Below, piece after piece: positions 34,435-43,029 of a DNA stretch of 64,000 nucleotides (positions within the stretch are counted from its first letter, which is position 1; each line of letters opens with the position of its first letter). The stretch lies in contig CACWPM010000007.1 of the NCBI GenBank assembly GCA_902762795.1, positions 62,001 to 126,000 of the forward strand, in the 5' to 3' direction. Under the pieces are notes generated by a model. The model did not search any database, was not told the DNA's origin, and saw only the letters and a program-made list of their open reading frames with translations. This DNA comes from Fibrobacter succinogenes (GTDB taxonomy: Bacteria; Fibrobacterota; Fibrobacteria; Fibrobacterales; Fibrobacteraceae). Made by a program: the position numbers and the translations under genes.

Positions 34435-36567
34435 ATGAAACAGTTTCTATTCATCATTCTTGTTTGCGCCGTTTTTTCATTTGCGCAGTCCGGATTTTCC
34501 ATCAACAGTAGCGGAATCCACGTTCCTGGAGCACGAACCCTCAGTCCAGGAGACCTGTTTGTCATGGGCGGTTTCGAAATGGCCAGTACCAGCAAGCCGG
34601 CTAGTATTGAAGGGTATCTCCTCGATGAAAACGGAGAAAAAAGAATGCTCTCCGAAAATGTCCCGTCAAATTCCATCCTTGGATATGTCGGTTACGGACT
34701 CCTCGATTATCTGGAATTGGGGCTCAATCTGAACTTTCACTACGATGGAGATGCCGGAAATACAAAACTGAAGGGACTTGGCTTCGGCGACCTAGGACTC
34801 TTGGTCAAGGCTCAACCTCCCAGCCAAACCGCAAGAGACCTTCTGAACGCAGCGGCTGCAATCGAAATATTTATTCCCACGGGAACAAACGAAAAAGGAC
34901 TCCGCCCGAGGCACCTTTGGTACATTCACAAAGACGGAACGACGCACTCCTACTCCGCAGCGGATTTCGCCATCGCCGGGACCCTTTATTTAACGGTCAG
35001 CATTCATAGAAACCTACGCTGGAATAATTATATAGGTTTGCTAAGAACTTTGGAAAATGGCGAAAACGTCTTTACATACGGTTCTGGCATCAACCTATTC
35101 CCCTATGAATGGGTCTCGTTAGTTCTTGAAGTCTCGGGCGAAACTTGGATCCGTTCCAAAAAAATTCTAAGTGGATTTGCAAACGACCAGTTGAGATTTT
35201 CACCCGGCCTAAAAGTCCGCTTGCCAAAATTCACGACACTATCCATCAACGCCGACCTCGGCATGGATCTTTTCCGAAAACGCAAAATCAGCCGAGGACA
35301 TGCGATTACAGTAAAGAATAACGGGCATAGGTATTCTTACACCGTTGCTGGAAGCCCTCCCATTGCGGCATCTATCAAGCTAAGTCGGACTTTCGACCTC
35401 AGTGGAAGGATTGAAGATTACAAACACCGCATGGACTTGTGCCCCAAGTCTAGCCGTTCATTAAAAGAAAACGGTTACAAATGTGCGCCTGATACCGACA
35501 ATGACGGTATTGCCGACGATATGGACAAATGCCCGGATACACCGCCAGAAATTCTTATCGATGATGTCGGATGCCCGTTCGACCAAGATAAAGACAACGT
35601 TCCAGACTATAAGGACCAGTGTCCCGATACAAAGCTCGGATATCCGGTTAATGAATTTGGATGTATTCGCGATGCCGATAACGATGGCATTCCAGACGAA
35701 CTAGACAAATGCCCTGAAAGTTCTCCGGACGAAGAAATCAATGAATTTGGATGTGTTATGGACAGCGATGACGACGGCGTGCCGAACGTTCTCGATTCCT
35801 GCCCGAATACGCCTGCAGGACTCACGGTAAACAAGTTTGGATGTTTCTTGGACAAAGATGAAGATGGCGTACCGGACGAATGGGACCAGTGCCCGAACAG
35901 CGCTCCTAAAGAAATCGTGAACATGTACGGTTGTCCCATCGATTCCGATGAAGACGGAATCCCTGATTTTATGGACAAATGTGAAAAAACTCCGAAGGGC
36001 GTGATGATCGATAGCGTTGGTTGTAGAGTGGACCTCGATGGTGACGGTGTTTTCGAAGAAGACGATAAATGCCCGAACACTCCCGAAGACGCTCCAGTCG
36101 ATAAAATGGGCTGCCCCGTCGATTCCGACAAGGACGGCATTTTCGACTATCTCGACAATTGCCCAAACACACTAGAGCGCACCGAAGTGGACAAGAACGG
36201 ATGCCCTATCCGAGAAAAGCAAAATCTGGATAAAATCGCTAGACGCATTCTGTTCCACAAAGGTTCTGACAGGCCTCTCAATTCCTCTTACACTGCATTG
36301 AGTGACGTGGTATCGATTATGCGCCACAATAAGCAGATTGCCATTGAAATCCAATGCAGCGTAAAACCTGGCGAAGCGATGGTTCCACAAGCTCTCTCAG
36401 ACGCTCGCGCGACCGTCATCTACGATTTTATTGTAAACAAGGGAATTAAGGAAGAACGGCTTAAGGCAATGGGCTACGGATTACAACTCCCGGCAAATGT
36501 CCGCGGACACACCAAATTAAACCCCGTTGGCGTGAGGCTTTTGCCATATAATATGACGGAAGAATAA
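34435..36567 (+). CDS. OmpA-like outer membrane protein with thrombospondin type 3 repeats
   Basis: Residues 1-18 are a signal peptide (FLFIILVCAVFSFAQ). Residues 25-340 form a probable beta-barrel. Residues 352-592 are eight thrombospondin type 3 repeats of the form D-D-DG-PD-D-CP, each with regular Asp positions and paired cysteines expected to bind calcium. Residues 600-700 are an OmpA-like domain (ILFHKGSDRPLNSSYTALSDVV, SDARATVIYDFIVNKGI, RLKAMGYG) that normally contacts peptidoglycan. Similar proteins serve as gliding or type IX accessory outer membrane components in Bacteroidetes, but that role is inferred. The start is ATG 34435. Transcription is divergent from the transglycosylase operon. 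Confidence 0.9.
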   Translation: MKQFLFIILVCAVFSFAQSGFSINSSGIHVPGARTLSPGDLFVMGGFEMASTSKPASIEGYLLDENGEKRMLSENVPSNSILGYVGYGLLDYLELGLNLNFHYDGDAGNTKLKGLGFGDLGLLVKAQPPSQTARDLLNAAAAIEIFIPTGTNEKGLRPRHLWYIHKDGTTHSYSAADFAIAGTLYLTVSIHRNLRWNNYIGLLRTLENGENVFTYGSGINLFPYEWVSLVLEVSGETWIRSKKILSGFANDQLRFSPGLKVRLPKFTTLSINADLGMDLFRKRKISRGHAITVKNNGHRYSYTVAGSPPIAASIKLSRTFDLSGRIEDYKHRMDLCPKSSRSLKENGYKCAPDTDNDGIADDMDKCPDTPPEILIDDVGCPFDQDKDNVPDYKDQCPDTKLGYPVNEFGCIRDADNDGIPDELDKCPESSPDEEINEFGCVMDSDDDGVPNVLDSCPNTPAGLTVNKFGCFLDKDEDGVPDEWDQCPNSAPKEIVNMYGCPIDSDEDGIPDFMDKCEKTPKGVMIDSVGCRVDLDGDGVFEEDDKCPNTPEDAPVDKMGCPVDSDKDGIFDYLDNCPNTLERTEVDKNGCPIREKQNLDKIARRILFHKGSDRPLNSSYTALSDVVSIMRHNKQIAIEIQCSVKPGEAMVPQALSDARATVIYDFIVNKGIKEERLKAMGYGLQLPANVRGHTKLNPVGVRLLPYNMTEE

Positions 36568-36594
36568 TTGTAAGGATAAAAAAAGTAAAATCTC

Positions 36595-36627
36595 TGTGAA
36601 AATAATCACATTGTGAGAACATTCACA
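36595..36627 (+). promoter_or_regulatory. Two tandem CRP-type operators
   Basis: TGTGA-AAATAA-TCACA (36595-36610) and TGTGA-GAACAT-TCACA (36612-36627) are both perfect matches to the CRP consensus TGTGA-N6-TCACA. They are centred 17 bases apart. The second is centred about 42 bases before the predicted transcription start of the 19-codon gene, the class II activator position. Confidence 0.7.
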
Positions 36628-36649
36628 TCGGAGACCTTCTAAATCTACG

Positions 36650-36655
36650 TATATT
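36650..36655 (+). promoter_or_regulatory. Predicted -10 element of the microgene
   Basis: TATATT fits a -10 box, placing the start of transcription near 36662. No good -35 box is present, which agrees with activator-dependent transcription from the operator at 36612-36627. Confidence 0.5.
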
Positions 36656-36681
36656 GTACTCGCAAAACAAAGGAGGGATAT

Positions 36682-36741
36682 ATGAGTGCTAACAACCGAA
36701 GCAACGACGGTGATGATTACATTCCGCCGTTCAAACCGTAA
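36682..36741 (+). CDS. 19-residue microprotein with its own regulated transcription unit
   Basis: ATG 36682 follows AAAGGAGGG, the strongest ribosome site in the window. It is read for 19 codons (MSANNRSNDGDDYIPPFKP) to TAA 36741. A terminator starts 20 bases later, so the transcript would be only about 130 bases. The peptide is hydrophilic, Asn/Asp-rich with a PPF-KP end, and has no membrane span. No gene follows on this strand, so it is not a leader peptide in the usual sense. It could be a real microprotein, or the coding part of a dual-function small RNA. I cannot assign a function. Confidence 0.6.
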   Translation: MSANNRSNDGDDYIPPFKP

Positions 36742-36761
36742 GAGTTGTTTAAATACATACA

Positions 36762-36791
36762 AAAAGCGAGTCTGAAAGGACTCGTTTTTTT
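36762..36791 (+). terminator. Terminator of the microgene
   Basis: CGAGTC (36767-36772) pairs with GACTCG (36779-36784) around TGAAAG. It is preceded by AAAAAG and followed by seven T residues. Confidence 0.85.
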
Positions 36792-36848
36792 ATGGGCTGT
36801 TTCATCTAGAACTCGTTCTATTCGTTAGAGCCTGCCGCAACATTCGAC

Positions 36849-37370
36849 TTAGTCATAGATTATTCTTTCTAACAGTTCAAATACGCCATTCGCTTTTTCT
36901 GCTGAATTCGGCAATTCGTTTATACTGAAAACGTAGAATAAGCGTTCTTTTTTATCGACGAATTCAATTTCGAAAGTTTCTCCATCCAAAGAACACACTT
37001 CGATGTTTTCGTATTCCATCACATAAGATTTAATGGCTGTTTTCAGCATCTTTAGATGACTCCCCTTTTCAAGGGCGAGTTTCTCCCAAGCACAATCTTT
37101 TTCTTTGATGGTGCAAATGTAGGCGTCGCTGGAATCGTCATTCCATTTCAACTTTCCACGTTTGATTCTATTTGCATCAAGAGAATTTATGGAGAACGAA
37201 ACAAAGTTCTCAAAGTTATCATCCAAAGAAGACAAATCATAGCGCGCATAAAAACCTATTTTCCGTTCAATGGCAATATCCATTTTGGGCGGCTTATACG
37301 AGAAGCTGTCATAGATATAATATGCAATCAGAGGTATTGCTATAATAAAAATTATCCATTTTTTGCTCAT
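36849..37370 (-). CDS. Membrane-anchored protein of unknown function
   Basis: AAGGAGA lies before ATG 37370. The N-terminus MSKKWIIFIIAIPLIAYYIYD is a single membrane anchor, and the remaining 150 residues are polar, with three cysteines (AYICTIKEKDCAWEK and EVCSLDGE). I do not recognise the family. It stands alone, with its 3' end facing the microgene terminator. Confidence 0.72.
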   Translation of the reverse strand: MSKKWIIFIIAIPLIAYYIYDSFSYKPPKMDIAIERKIGFYARYDLSSLDDNFENFVSFSINSLDANRIKRGKLKWNDDSSDAYICTIKEKDCAWEKLALEKGSHLKMLKTAIKSYVMEYENIEVCSLDGETFEIEFVDKKERLFYVFSINELPNSAEKANGVFELLERIIYD

Positions 37371-37777
37371 TACATCTCCTTAAGAACATCACTAAAATAC
37401 TTTTATTCGCTCCCCCAAATATACAAGTTAACGAAAAAAAATACCCCATTATAGAAATGGGGTAAATTCACAAAATCGCCAAAATTGATTTAGAACCTAG
37501 CAAAACAAAATTGCTTTAGAATCAAGCAAGACGAGGCGCGAACCGTTCACAAACGACTAATTTGACTTAGTGCCTAGCGAGGTCCTAATCTATATCTTGA
37601 AACGGAAACAAGTTTCCGACAAGATATGATTACGACATCCTTCGACGAACAATGGGCAAAGCTCATTTCCCGCGCTAAAAGCGCGGAGTCTCAGTAACAA
37701 AGAATCCGCGACCGAAGGCGTACAAATCGTACGTCGAGAGTCGCGGTGATGCCGTATCGCGACGGCAATAAGGCAAA
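37371..37777. other. Intergenic region rich in inverted repeats
   Basis: No convincing gene is present. The hairpins seen are: TACCCCATT/AATGGGGTA at about 37442-37463; a nested repeat with outer arms TATCTTG/CAAGATA and inner arms CGGAAAC/GTTTCCG (37593-37626); CGCGCT/AGCGCG-type at about 37671-37685; and CCGCGAC (37706-37712) with GTCGCGG (37740-37746) enclosing CGTAC/GTACG. The last one carries the strings GACCGA and CGAGAGTCGC that also flank the 48-bp repeats after glgC. A 23-codon frame at 37626-37697 lacks a ribosome site. Confidence 0.55.
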
Positions 37778-39094
37778 TTACACCTTCAGTTCGCCGGCGT
37801 CAATGTTCGCCCAGTCCTTCACGGCTTCGATAGCCGGGCGGACTTCTTCGGTCACGAACTTCACGACCTGTCCCGGAGCGCGACCCACGAACTTGCGAAG
37901 GTCGAGGATTTCCTTGAGCTTTTCTTCGGTTAGCCCAAGCTTCTGGAACTTTTCATTCTTCAGAACGCGTTCAAGCAAGTCGTTGTCCTTGCCCTGTTCT
38001 TTGACGACCTTGCCCGCTTCCATGGACATCACGCGGATTTCTTCGTGGAGTTCCTGGCGGTCGCCGCCATTCTTCACGCCTTCCATGATGATGTTTTCGG
38101 TAGCCATGAACGGGAGTTCGGCCATGATGCGCTTTTCGATAACCTTCGGATAAACGACAAGGCCGTTGGTCACGTTTTCAGCGATGATGAGCATGGCATC
38201 CATAGCGAGGAATGCTTCCGGAATGGCGAGGCGCTTGTTGGCGCTGTCGTCAAGCGTGCGTTCGAACCACTGCGTTGCCTGCGTGAAGGCGGTGCTGTTG
38301 ACCTGAGCCATCACGAAACGAGCGAGAGAGCAGATACGTTCGCTGCGCATCGGGTTACGCTTGTAAGCCATGGCGCTGGAACCGATCTGGGTCTTTTCGA
38401 ACGGTTCTTCCACTTCCTTCACACCCTGCATGAGGCGCATGTCGGTAGCGAACTTGTGCAGAGACTGAGCGATGGAGCTGAGCACCTGGTTCACGCGGTT
38501 GTCCCACTTGCGGGTGTAAGTCTGGCCGGTGATGGTGAGCACGCGCTTGAAGCCAGCCTTGGCGGTCACGCGGCGGTCGAGTTCCATAATCTTTTCTTCG
38601 TCGCCGTTGAACAGGTCCATGAAGCTGGCCTGCGTACCGGTCGTGCCCTTCACGCCGCGGAACGGAAGCACTTCGATGAGGAAGTTGAGTTCTTCGAGGT
38701 CGATGAGCATGTCCTGGAGCCAGAGGCAAGCGCGCTTACCGACGGTGGTGAGCTGGGCCGCCTGGAAGTGGGTGGCGCCGAGCTGGGCCATGTCCTTGTA
38801 TTCCATCGCAAACTTGGAAAGCTTGTCCATCACGCGGCAAAGGCGCTTGCGGACGAGGATCATGGCCTGCTGCATCTGGATAAGGTCGGTGTTGTCGCCA
38901 ACGAAAGCAGACGTTGCACCGAGGTGGATGATGCCCTTAGCCTTCGGGCACTGCACGCCGTAAGCATAGACGTGGCTCATCACGTCGTGACGGCGGCGCT
39001 TTTCTTCTTCTTCGGCGACTTCGAAGTTGATGTCCTTTTCGTGGGCCTTCAGTTCGTCCACCTGCTCCTGCGTAATCGGGAGGCCGAGTTCCAT
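37778..39094 (-). CDS. purB: Adenylosuccinate lyase PurB, start codon lost or unusual
   Basis: PurB cleaves adenylosuccinate and SAICAR in purine synthesis. Superfamily motifs are clear: [21 protein letters not shown], and [17 protein letters not shown] (about 240-256). The first available ATG (39094) starts at [11 protein letters not shown]. The open frame continues 23 codons further upstream (to about 39163), still coding for typical family sequence ([16 protein letters not shown]). No ATG, GTG or TTG exists in that stretch, and a TAG lies at 39164-39166. Roughly 40 residues normally precede this ATG in relatives. Either an unusual start is used, the N-terminus is truncated, or the assembly has an error. 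Confidence 0.85.
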   Translation of the reverse strand: MELGLPITQEQVDELKAHEKDINFEVAEEEEKRRRHDVMSHVYAYGVQCPKAKGIIHLGATSAFVGDNTDLIQMQQAMILVRKRLCRVMDKLSKFAMEYKDMAQLGATHFQAAQLTTVGKRACLWLQDMLIDLEELNFLIEVLPFRGVKGTTGTQASFMDLFNGDEEKIMELDRRVTAKAGFKRVLTITGQTYTRKWDNRVNQVLSSIAQSLHKFATDMRLMQGVKEVEEPFEKTQIGSSAMAYKRNPMRSERICSLARFVMAQVNSTAFTQATQWFERTLDDSANKRLAIPEAFLAMDAMLIIAENVTNGLVVYPKVIEKRIMAELPFMATENIIMEGVKNGGDRQELHEEIRVMSMEAGKVVKEQGKDNDLLERVLKNEKFQKLGLTEEKLKEILDLRKFVGRAPGQVVKFVTEEVRPAIEAVKDWANIDAGELKV

Positions 39095-39216
39095 TTCGGA
39101 TTCGGCGAGGTAAATCCACAGCTTGCGCCAAGTCTGGAACTTGGATTTATCCTTTTTTAAATTCTACGGTGCAAATGTAGAAAAAAAGTTACCTTACGGC
39201 GAGACTCATTTTGCGG

Positions 39217-41268
39217 TTAAACATTTTCAAGCTCTGCGAGCCAGTCTGCGGAGGAAGCATCGCTAGGCATTCGCCAATCGGCTCGCGGAGAAAGCGAAAT
39301 CGTTCCGACTTTTGGACCATCCGGAATGCAACTGCGCTTGAACTGCTGCGCAAAGAAACGCTTCAAGAAAATTTTCAAGACGCGAACGAGTTCCGCATGC
39401 GAAAATCTTTCCGGAAACGCATTCGCTGGGAGCACATCGCCAACGCCAAAAGCTTTTTCTGCTAGATAGAGCATTTTCAACGGCTCTGCACCATATTTTG
39501 TAAAATGATACAAGTAGAAATCGTGTATTTCGTAAGCCCCTAGAATAGCTTCCGTCTTTTGCACAATTTGTCCATCATGATCGGCAGGCAAAAGTTCAGG
39601 TGAAACAGGGGTGTCCAAAATATCTCGAAGCACCGACGATAACGAATCCGCAAATTCCATCGGTAAAAAATCTAGCGCATGGTCGGCATACCACGCCACA
39701 ACGTGGCGCACAAGCGTTTTCGGAATATCACAATTTACCGCATACATCGACATGTGATCGGCATTATAAGTGCTCCAGCCAAGAGCTATCTCGGAAAGGT
39801 CGCCCGTTCCAACGACAAGGCCTCTTTCCTTATTCGCCAAGTCCATCAAAATTTTTGTGCGTTCGCGAGCCTGAACATTCTCGTATGTCACGTCAAGTTT
39901 TGCCGCATCATGGCCGATATCCTTGAAATGCTGGAGACACGCTTGCTTGATATCGATCGTTCGGAGTTCAACGCCCAAAAGTTCAGCCATGGCGACCGCA
40001 TTATTTTTCGTGCGTTTCGTCGTTCCAAAACCTGGCATCGTGACCGCAAGAATTTCTCTTAACGGGCGATTCAACAACTTGAATGTTTCCACAATGACAA
40101 GCAACGCAAGCGTTGAATCAAGACCGCCGCTGAGCCCGACAACAGCACGTTCAGCATGTGAAGATTCTATACGTTTGGCAAGTCCGGCACATTGAATATT
40201 GAAAATGTCAGAACAGTTTGCATCGCGATGGAAAAAATCATTTGGCACAAACGGTGTCGGAGAAATATAGCGGTATCTCAACCCGTCCACGGGTTTGTTG
40301 TTTTTCTTCACGACTACAGGCAACATCGAAAAATGAGCCGCTCGGGCATAAACGTCCATCGAATCAAAATCCTGGAAATTCCCTTCACTCAGCCGTTGCA
40401 TGTTCAGTCGTTCAACATCGATATCAGCATACATGATTTCGCTTTTGCGGTTGTAATTTCTACGTTCCGCTAGCATAGCCCCATTCTCGGCAATCATCAA
40501 ATGACCACTAAAAACCATGTCCGTCGTCGATTCATGAACGCCTGCCGAAGCATAAACGTACGCTGCCATGCAACGTGCCGATTGGTTCATCACAAGGTTG
40601 CGACGGTAATCGCCCTTTCCGACCAGCGCATCGCTTGCGGATAAATTTAATATAACATTTGCTCCCGCCAAGGCGAGTTCACCGCTCGGTGGCGCCGGTG
40701 TCCAAAGGTCTTCGCAAAGTTCAACACCAATGCGAATTTCATCGCAACCGTTCACCGTAAAGAAATTCGTTATGGGGACATCGCCAATACCTGCAAACGA
40801 ATATGTTTGCAAGTCTCCCCCATTGCGGCTTTCTCCATTCCGCAACCCCGCTGAAAAATTCAGCAAATCCCGTCCACTACTGAAATGACGTTTTTCGTAA
40901 AACTCACGCTGATTAGGCAAATGGATTTTCGGGGTCACGCCAATGACTTTTCCATGTTGCAGCAAGGCGGCGCAATTATAAAGTTTGCCGTACATCCTGA
41001 GCGGAAGGCCGACAGCCACAATCATATCAGTATCGTCAAAAGCCTTTGCAATTTTCATGAGCGAAGCCAAAGATTTCTTCAGCAAAAGCTCCTGATGGAA
41101 CAAGTCACTACATGTGTAACCCGTGATACAAAGTTCTGGGAAAACGACAACTGCGGCCCCTTCATTTTTAGCGAGGAGACCGCAGCGTATGATTTCATCA
41201 GTATTAAAATCCATATCCGCGACTTTTAAAGTCGGGCATATAGATGCGATTCTATAAAATCCGAACAT
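39217..41268 (-). CDS. nadE: Glutamine-hydrolysing NAD synthase NadE
   Basis: This enzyme makes NAD from nicotinate adenine dinucleotide, ATP and glutamine-derived ammonia. The N-terminal nitrilase-type glutaminase (about 1-300) has Glu in FPELCITGY, Lys in TPKIHLPNQ and Cys in GVELCEDLW. The C-terminal synthase has the ATP loop GLSGGLDST (about 376-384) and GTGDLSEIALGWSTYNADH. The 683 residues are the length of the fused form. The start ATG 41268 follows the stop of the sigma54 activator gene by one base, so the two are co-transcribed and coupled. Confidence 0.95.
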   Translation of the reverse strand: MFGFYRIASICPTLKVADMDFNTDEIIRCGLLAKNEGAAVVVFPELCITGYTCSDLFHQELLLKKSLASLMKIAKAFDDTDMIVAVGLPLRMYGKLYNCAALLQHGKVIGVTPKIHLPNQREFYEKRHFSSGRDLLNFSAGLRNGESRNGGDLQTYSFAGIGDVPITNFFTVNGCDEIRIGVELCEDLWTPAPPSGELALAGANVILNLSASDALVGKGDYRRNLVMNQSARCMAAYVYASAGVHESTTDMVFSGHLMIAENGAMLAERRNYNRKSEIMYADIDVERLNMQRLSEGNFQDFDSMDVYARAAHFSMLPVVVKKNNKPVDGLRYRYISPTPFVPNDFFHRDANCSDIFNIQCAGLAKRIESSHAERAVVGLSGGLDSTLALLVIVETFKLLNRPLREILAVTMPGFGTTKRTKNNAVAMAELLGVELRTIDIKQACLQHFKDIGHDAAKLDVTYENVQARERTKILMDLANKERGLVVGTGDLSEIALGWSTYNADHMSMYAVNCDIPKTLVRHVVAWYADHALDFLPMEFADSLSSVLRDILDTPVSPELLPADHDGQIVQKTEAILGAYEIHDFYLYHFTKYGAEPLKMLYLAEKAFGVGDVLPANAFPERFSHAELVRVLKIFLKRFFAQQFKRSCIPDGPKVGTISLSPRADWRMPSDASSADWLAELENV

Positions 41269-41269
41269 T

Positions 41270-42784
41270 TTATTTTGTAATCAATCCAAGTTTGTTCATG
41301 CGGTAATTCATCATTCGCGGTGAAATACCGAGTTCACGACCTGCCGCAGAAATGTTGCCGTCATTGCGCTTGATGGCTTCGGTAATCAATTCCTTTTCAT
41401 AATTGCACATCATCACGTCAAGCGGTGCGTGATCCGTAATGATCTTCCCCGCATTCGTACTGAGGCTTGTTTGTAATGAAGGCGGAAGGTTGTAACTATG
41501 AATGCAATCATCCGTTGCCGTAAGTACCGCACGTTCAATGCAGTTTTCCAGTTCACGGACGTTACCCGGCCAATGATAGCTCATTAACAAATTAATGGCA
41601 GTCGTAGAAAGACGGACAATTTTTTTACCATACTTGAGATTCATCTTTTCAATAAAATGTTCTGCAAGTAAAATAATATCGCTTTGGCGCTTTGCCAAGT
41701 CCGGCATCGAAATCGGGAAAATATTCAAACGGTAGAACAAGTCTTCACGGAACAATTTCTTTTCCATGAGTTCTTCGAGATTTCGACTTGTTGCGGCCAA
41801 AAAACGAACATCGGAATGGAGCTCTTCGTTGCTGCCGACACGGCTAAAGGTACGTTCTTGCAAAAATCGCAACAACTTGACTTGAGTCTGCATCGTCAAA
41901 TCGCCAATTTCATCCAAGAATAACGTTCCGCCGTCAGCGATTTCGGCACGGCCCTTGCGCATATTGATGGCACCCGTAAAAGCGCCTTTCTCGTGACCGA
42001 AAAGTTCACTTTCGACAAGATTTTCCGGAAGAGCGGCACAGTTGAGCGTCACAAAAGGCTTGTCTCTACGCGATGAAAGCTGCACAATGGCACGTGCAAT
42101 CATCTCTTTACCCGTTCCGCTACCGCCACGAATAAGAACTGTAGCATCCGATGGAGCGACCTGACGCACTTGTTCGTAGACAATCTGCATTTCGCGACAA
42201 TTACCCACAAGGTTTTCAGGCTTGCCACTGAGCATGTCTCGCAACTTTTGGTTTTCGTCAATCAGCGATTGGCGTTCTACGAGCATCGTTTGGCATTCAC
42301 TCGCTGCATCGCCAGTAATGTTTGCGATAATTTCCAAAAGCGCCACATCGCGATCCAGGTCGGTTGTAACATCGACAGGGCGATCTACAGAAAGCGTTCC
42401 GATAATTTGTTCATCATGAATCAACGGAACACAGATAAATGCAACTTGGGAAGCGTAATTACGCGCTCCTGTACGGTTCAAGAAACGCGAATCCTTGCGC
42501 AAGTCAGGAATCACATGGCTACGGCCTGTTTCGGCCACATGCCCGGTAATACCTTCACCAACTTGATACTGCCCCAACTGTTTTTTCTTTTCGTCAAGGC
42601 CATGTGACGCTTCAATCTTCAAGGTATTGCCGAACAGCAGTGTAAATGTTCCGTTCAACATCCCCATGTCGGTATCCAAAATCGTAAGCACATTATCCAA
42701 AAGCTTTTCGACATTCCTTTCATGGATAATGATAGTACTGATCTTTTGAACGACCGCAATTTCTGGACCAATAGGTTGTTTCAT
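41270..42784 (-). CDS. NifA-like sigma54-dependent activator (GAF, AAA+, Fis HTH)
   Basis: This bacterial enhancer-binding protein opens promoters held by sigma54 RNA polymerase. Residues 20-175 are a GAF sensor domain. The AAA+ domain (about 195-425) has Walker A GGSGTGKE (about 222), the sigma54-contact loop GAFTGA (about 270) and Walker B GTLFLDEIGD. Residues 455-504 are a Fis-type helix-turn-helix (NISAAGRELGISPRMMNYRM). Domain order equals NifA, but nif genes are not in the window. It lies among genes whose upstream regions hold sigma54 promoters. A half-conserved copy of the shared palindrome spans its start codon (about 42777-42795), which may mean feedback control. Confidence 0.92.
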   Translation of the reverse strand: MKQPIGPEIAVVQKISTIIIHERNVEKLLDNVLTILDTDMGMLNGTFTLLFGNTLKIEASHGLDEKKKQLGQYQVGEGITGHVAETGRSHVIPDLRKDSRFLNRTGARNYASQVAFICVPLIHDEQIIGTLSVDRPVDVTTDLDRDVALLEIIANITGDAASECQTMLVERQSLIDENQKLRDMLSGKPENLVGNCREMQIVYEQVRQVAPSDATVLIRGGSGTGKEMIARAIVQLSSRRDKPFVTLNCAALPENLVESELFGHEKGAFTGAINMRKGRAEIADGGTLFLDEIGDLTMQTQVKLLRFLQERTFSRVGSNEELHSDVRFLAATSRNLEELMEKKLFREDLFYRLNIFPISMPDLAKRQSDIILLAEHFIEKMNLKYGKKIVRLSTTAINLLMSYHWPGNVRELENCIERAVLTATDDCIHSYNLPPSLQTSLSTNAGKIITDHAPLDVMMCNYEKELITEAIKRNDGNISAAGRELGISPRMMNYRMNKLGLITK

Positions 42785-42799
42785 AATTTGTAAAATAGA

Positions 42800-43026
42800 A
42801 ATTAGTTAGTGAAAAGTAGGAAGTAGGCTGTAGGAAGTGGTTTGTGGTTAGTGGCTAGTAAACAGTGGTTAGTGGTTAGAAGCTATGGGGTGTGAGCACG
42901 GTCGCCTACGGCTCCCTCTGAGGTATGGGGTTTTATAGTCGCACCTTCGGTGCCTAACTTCACCTCACCTCATAGCCCAAGCGTAGCGACCCCAGAGGGC
43001 GAAGCCCGACCCCATACCCCCCAACC
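42800..43026. repeat. Intergenic mosaic between dapL and the activator gene
   Basis: The left part has AAGTAGGAAGTAGGCTGTAG and GTGGTTAGTGG strings. The middle has TATGGGGTGTGAG and GAGGTATGGGG. The right part answers with TTCACCTCACCTCATAG and ACCCCATACCCC, giving overall inverted symmetry. Short hairpins TCGCCTACGGC, GCACCTTCGGTGC and GGGCGAAGCCC are embedded. There is no coding frame. Confidence 0.7.
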
Positions 43027-43029
43027 TAT

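Noticed and set aside
37626-37697. 23-codon frame starting MITTSFDEQWAK
   Set aside because: No ribosome site; the start codon lies at the end of an inverted repeat and the frame runs through another hairpin.
39153-39160. Programmed frameshift at the AAAAAAG run before purB
   Set aside because: The upstream frames give no plausible N-terminus and a TAG lies close upstream, so slippage would not restore the protein.
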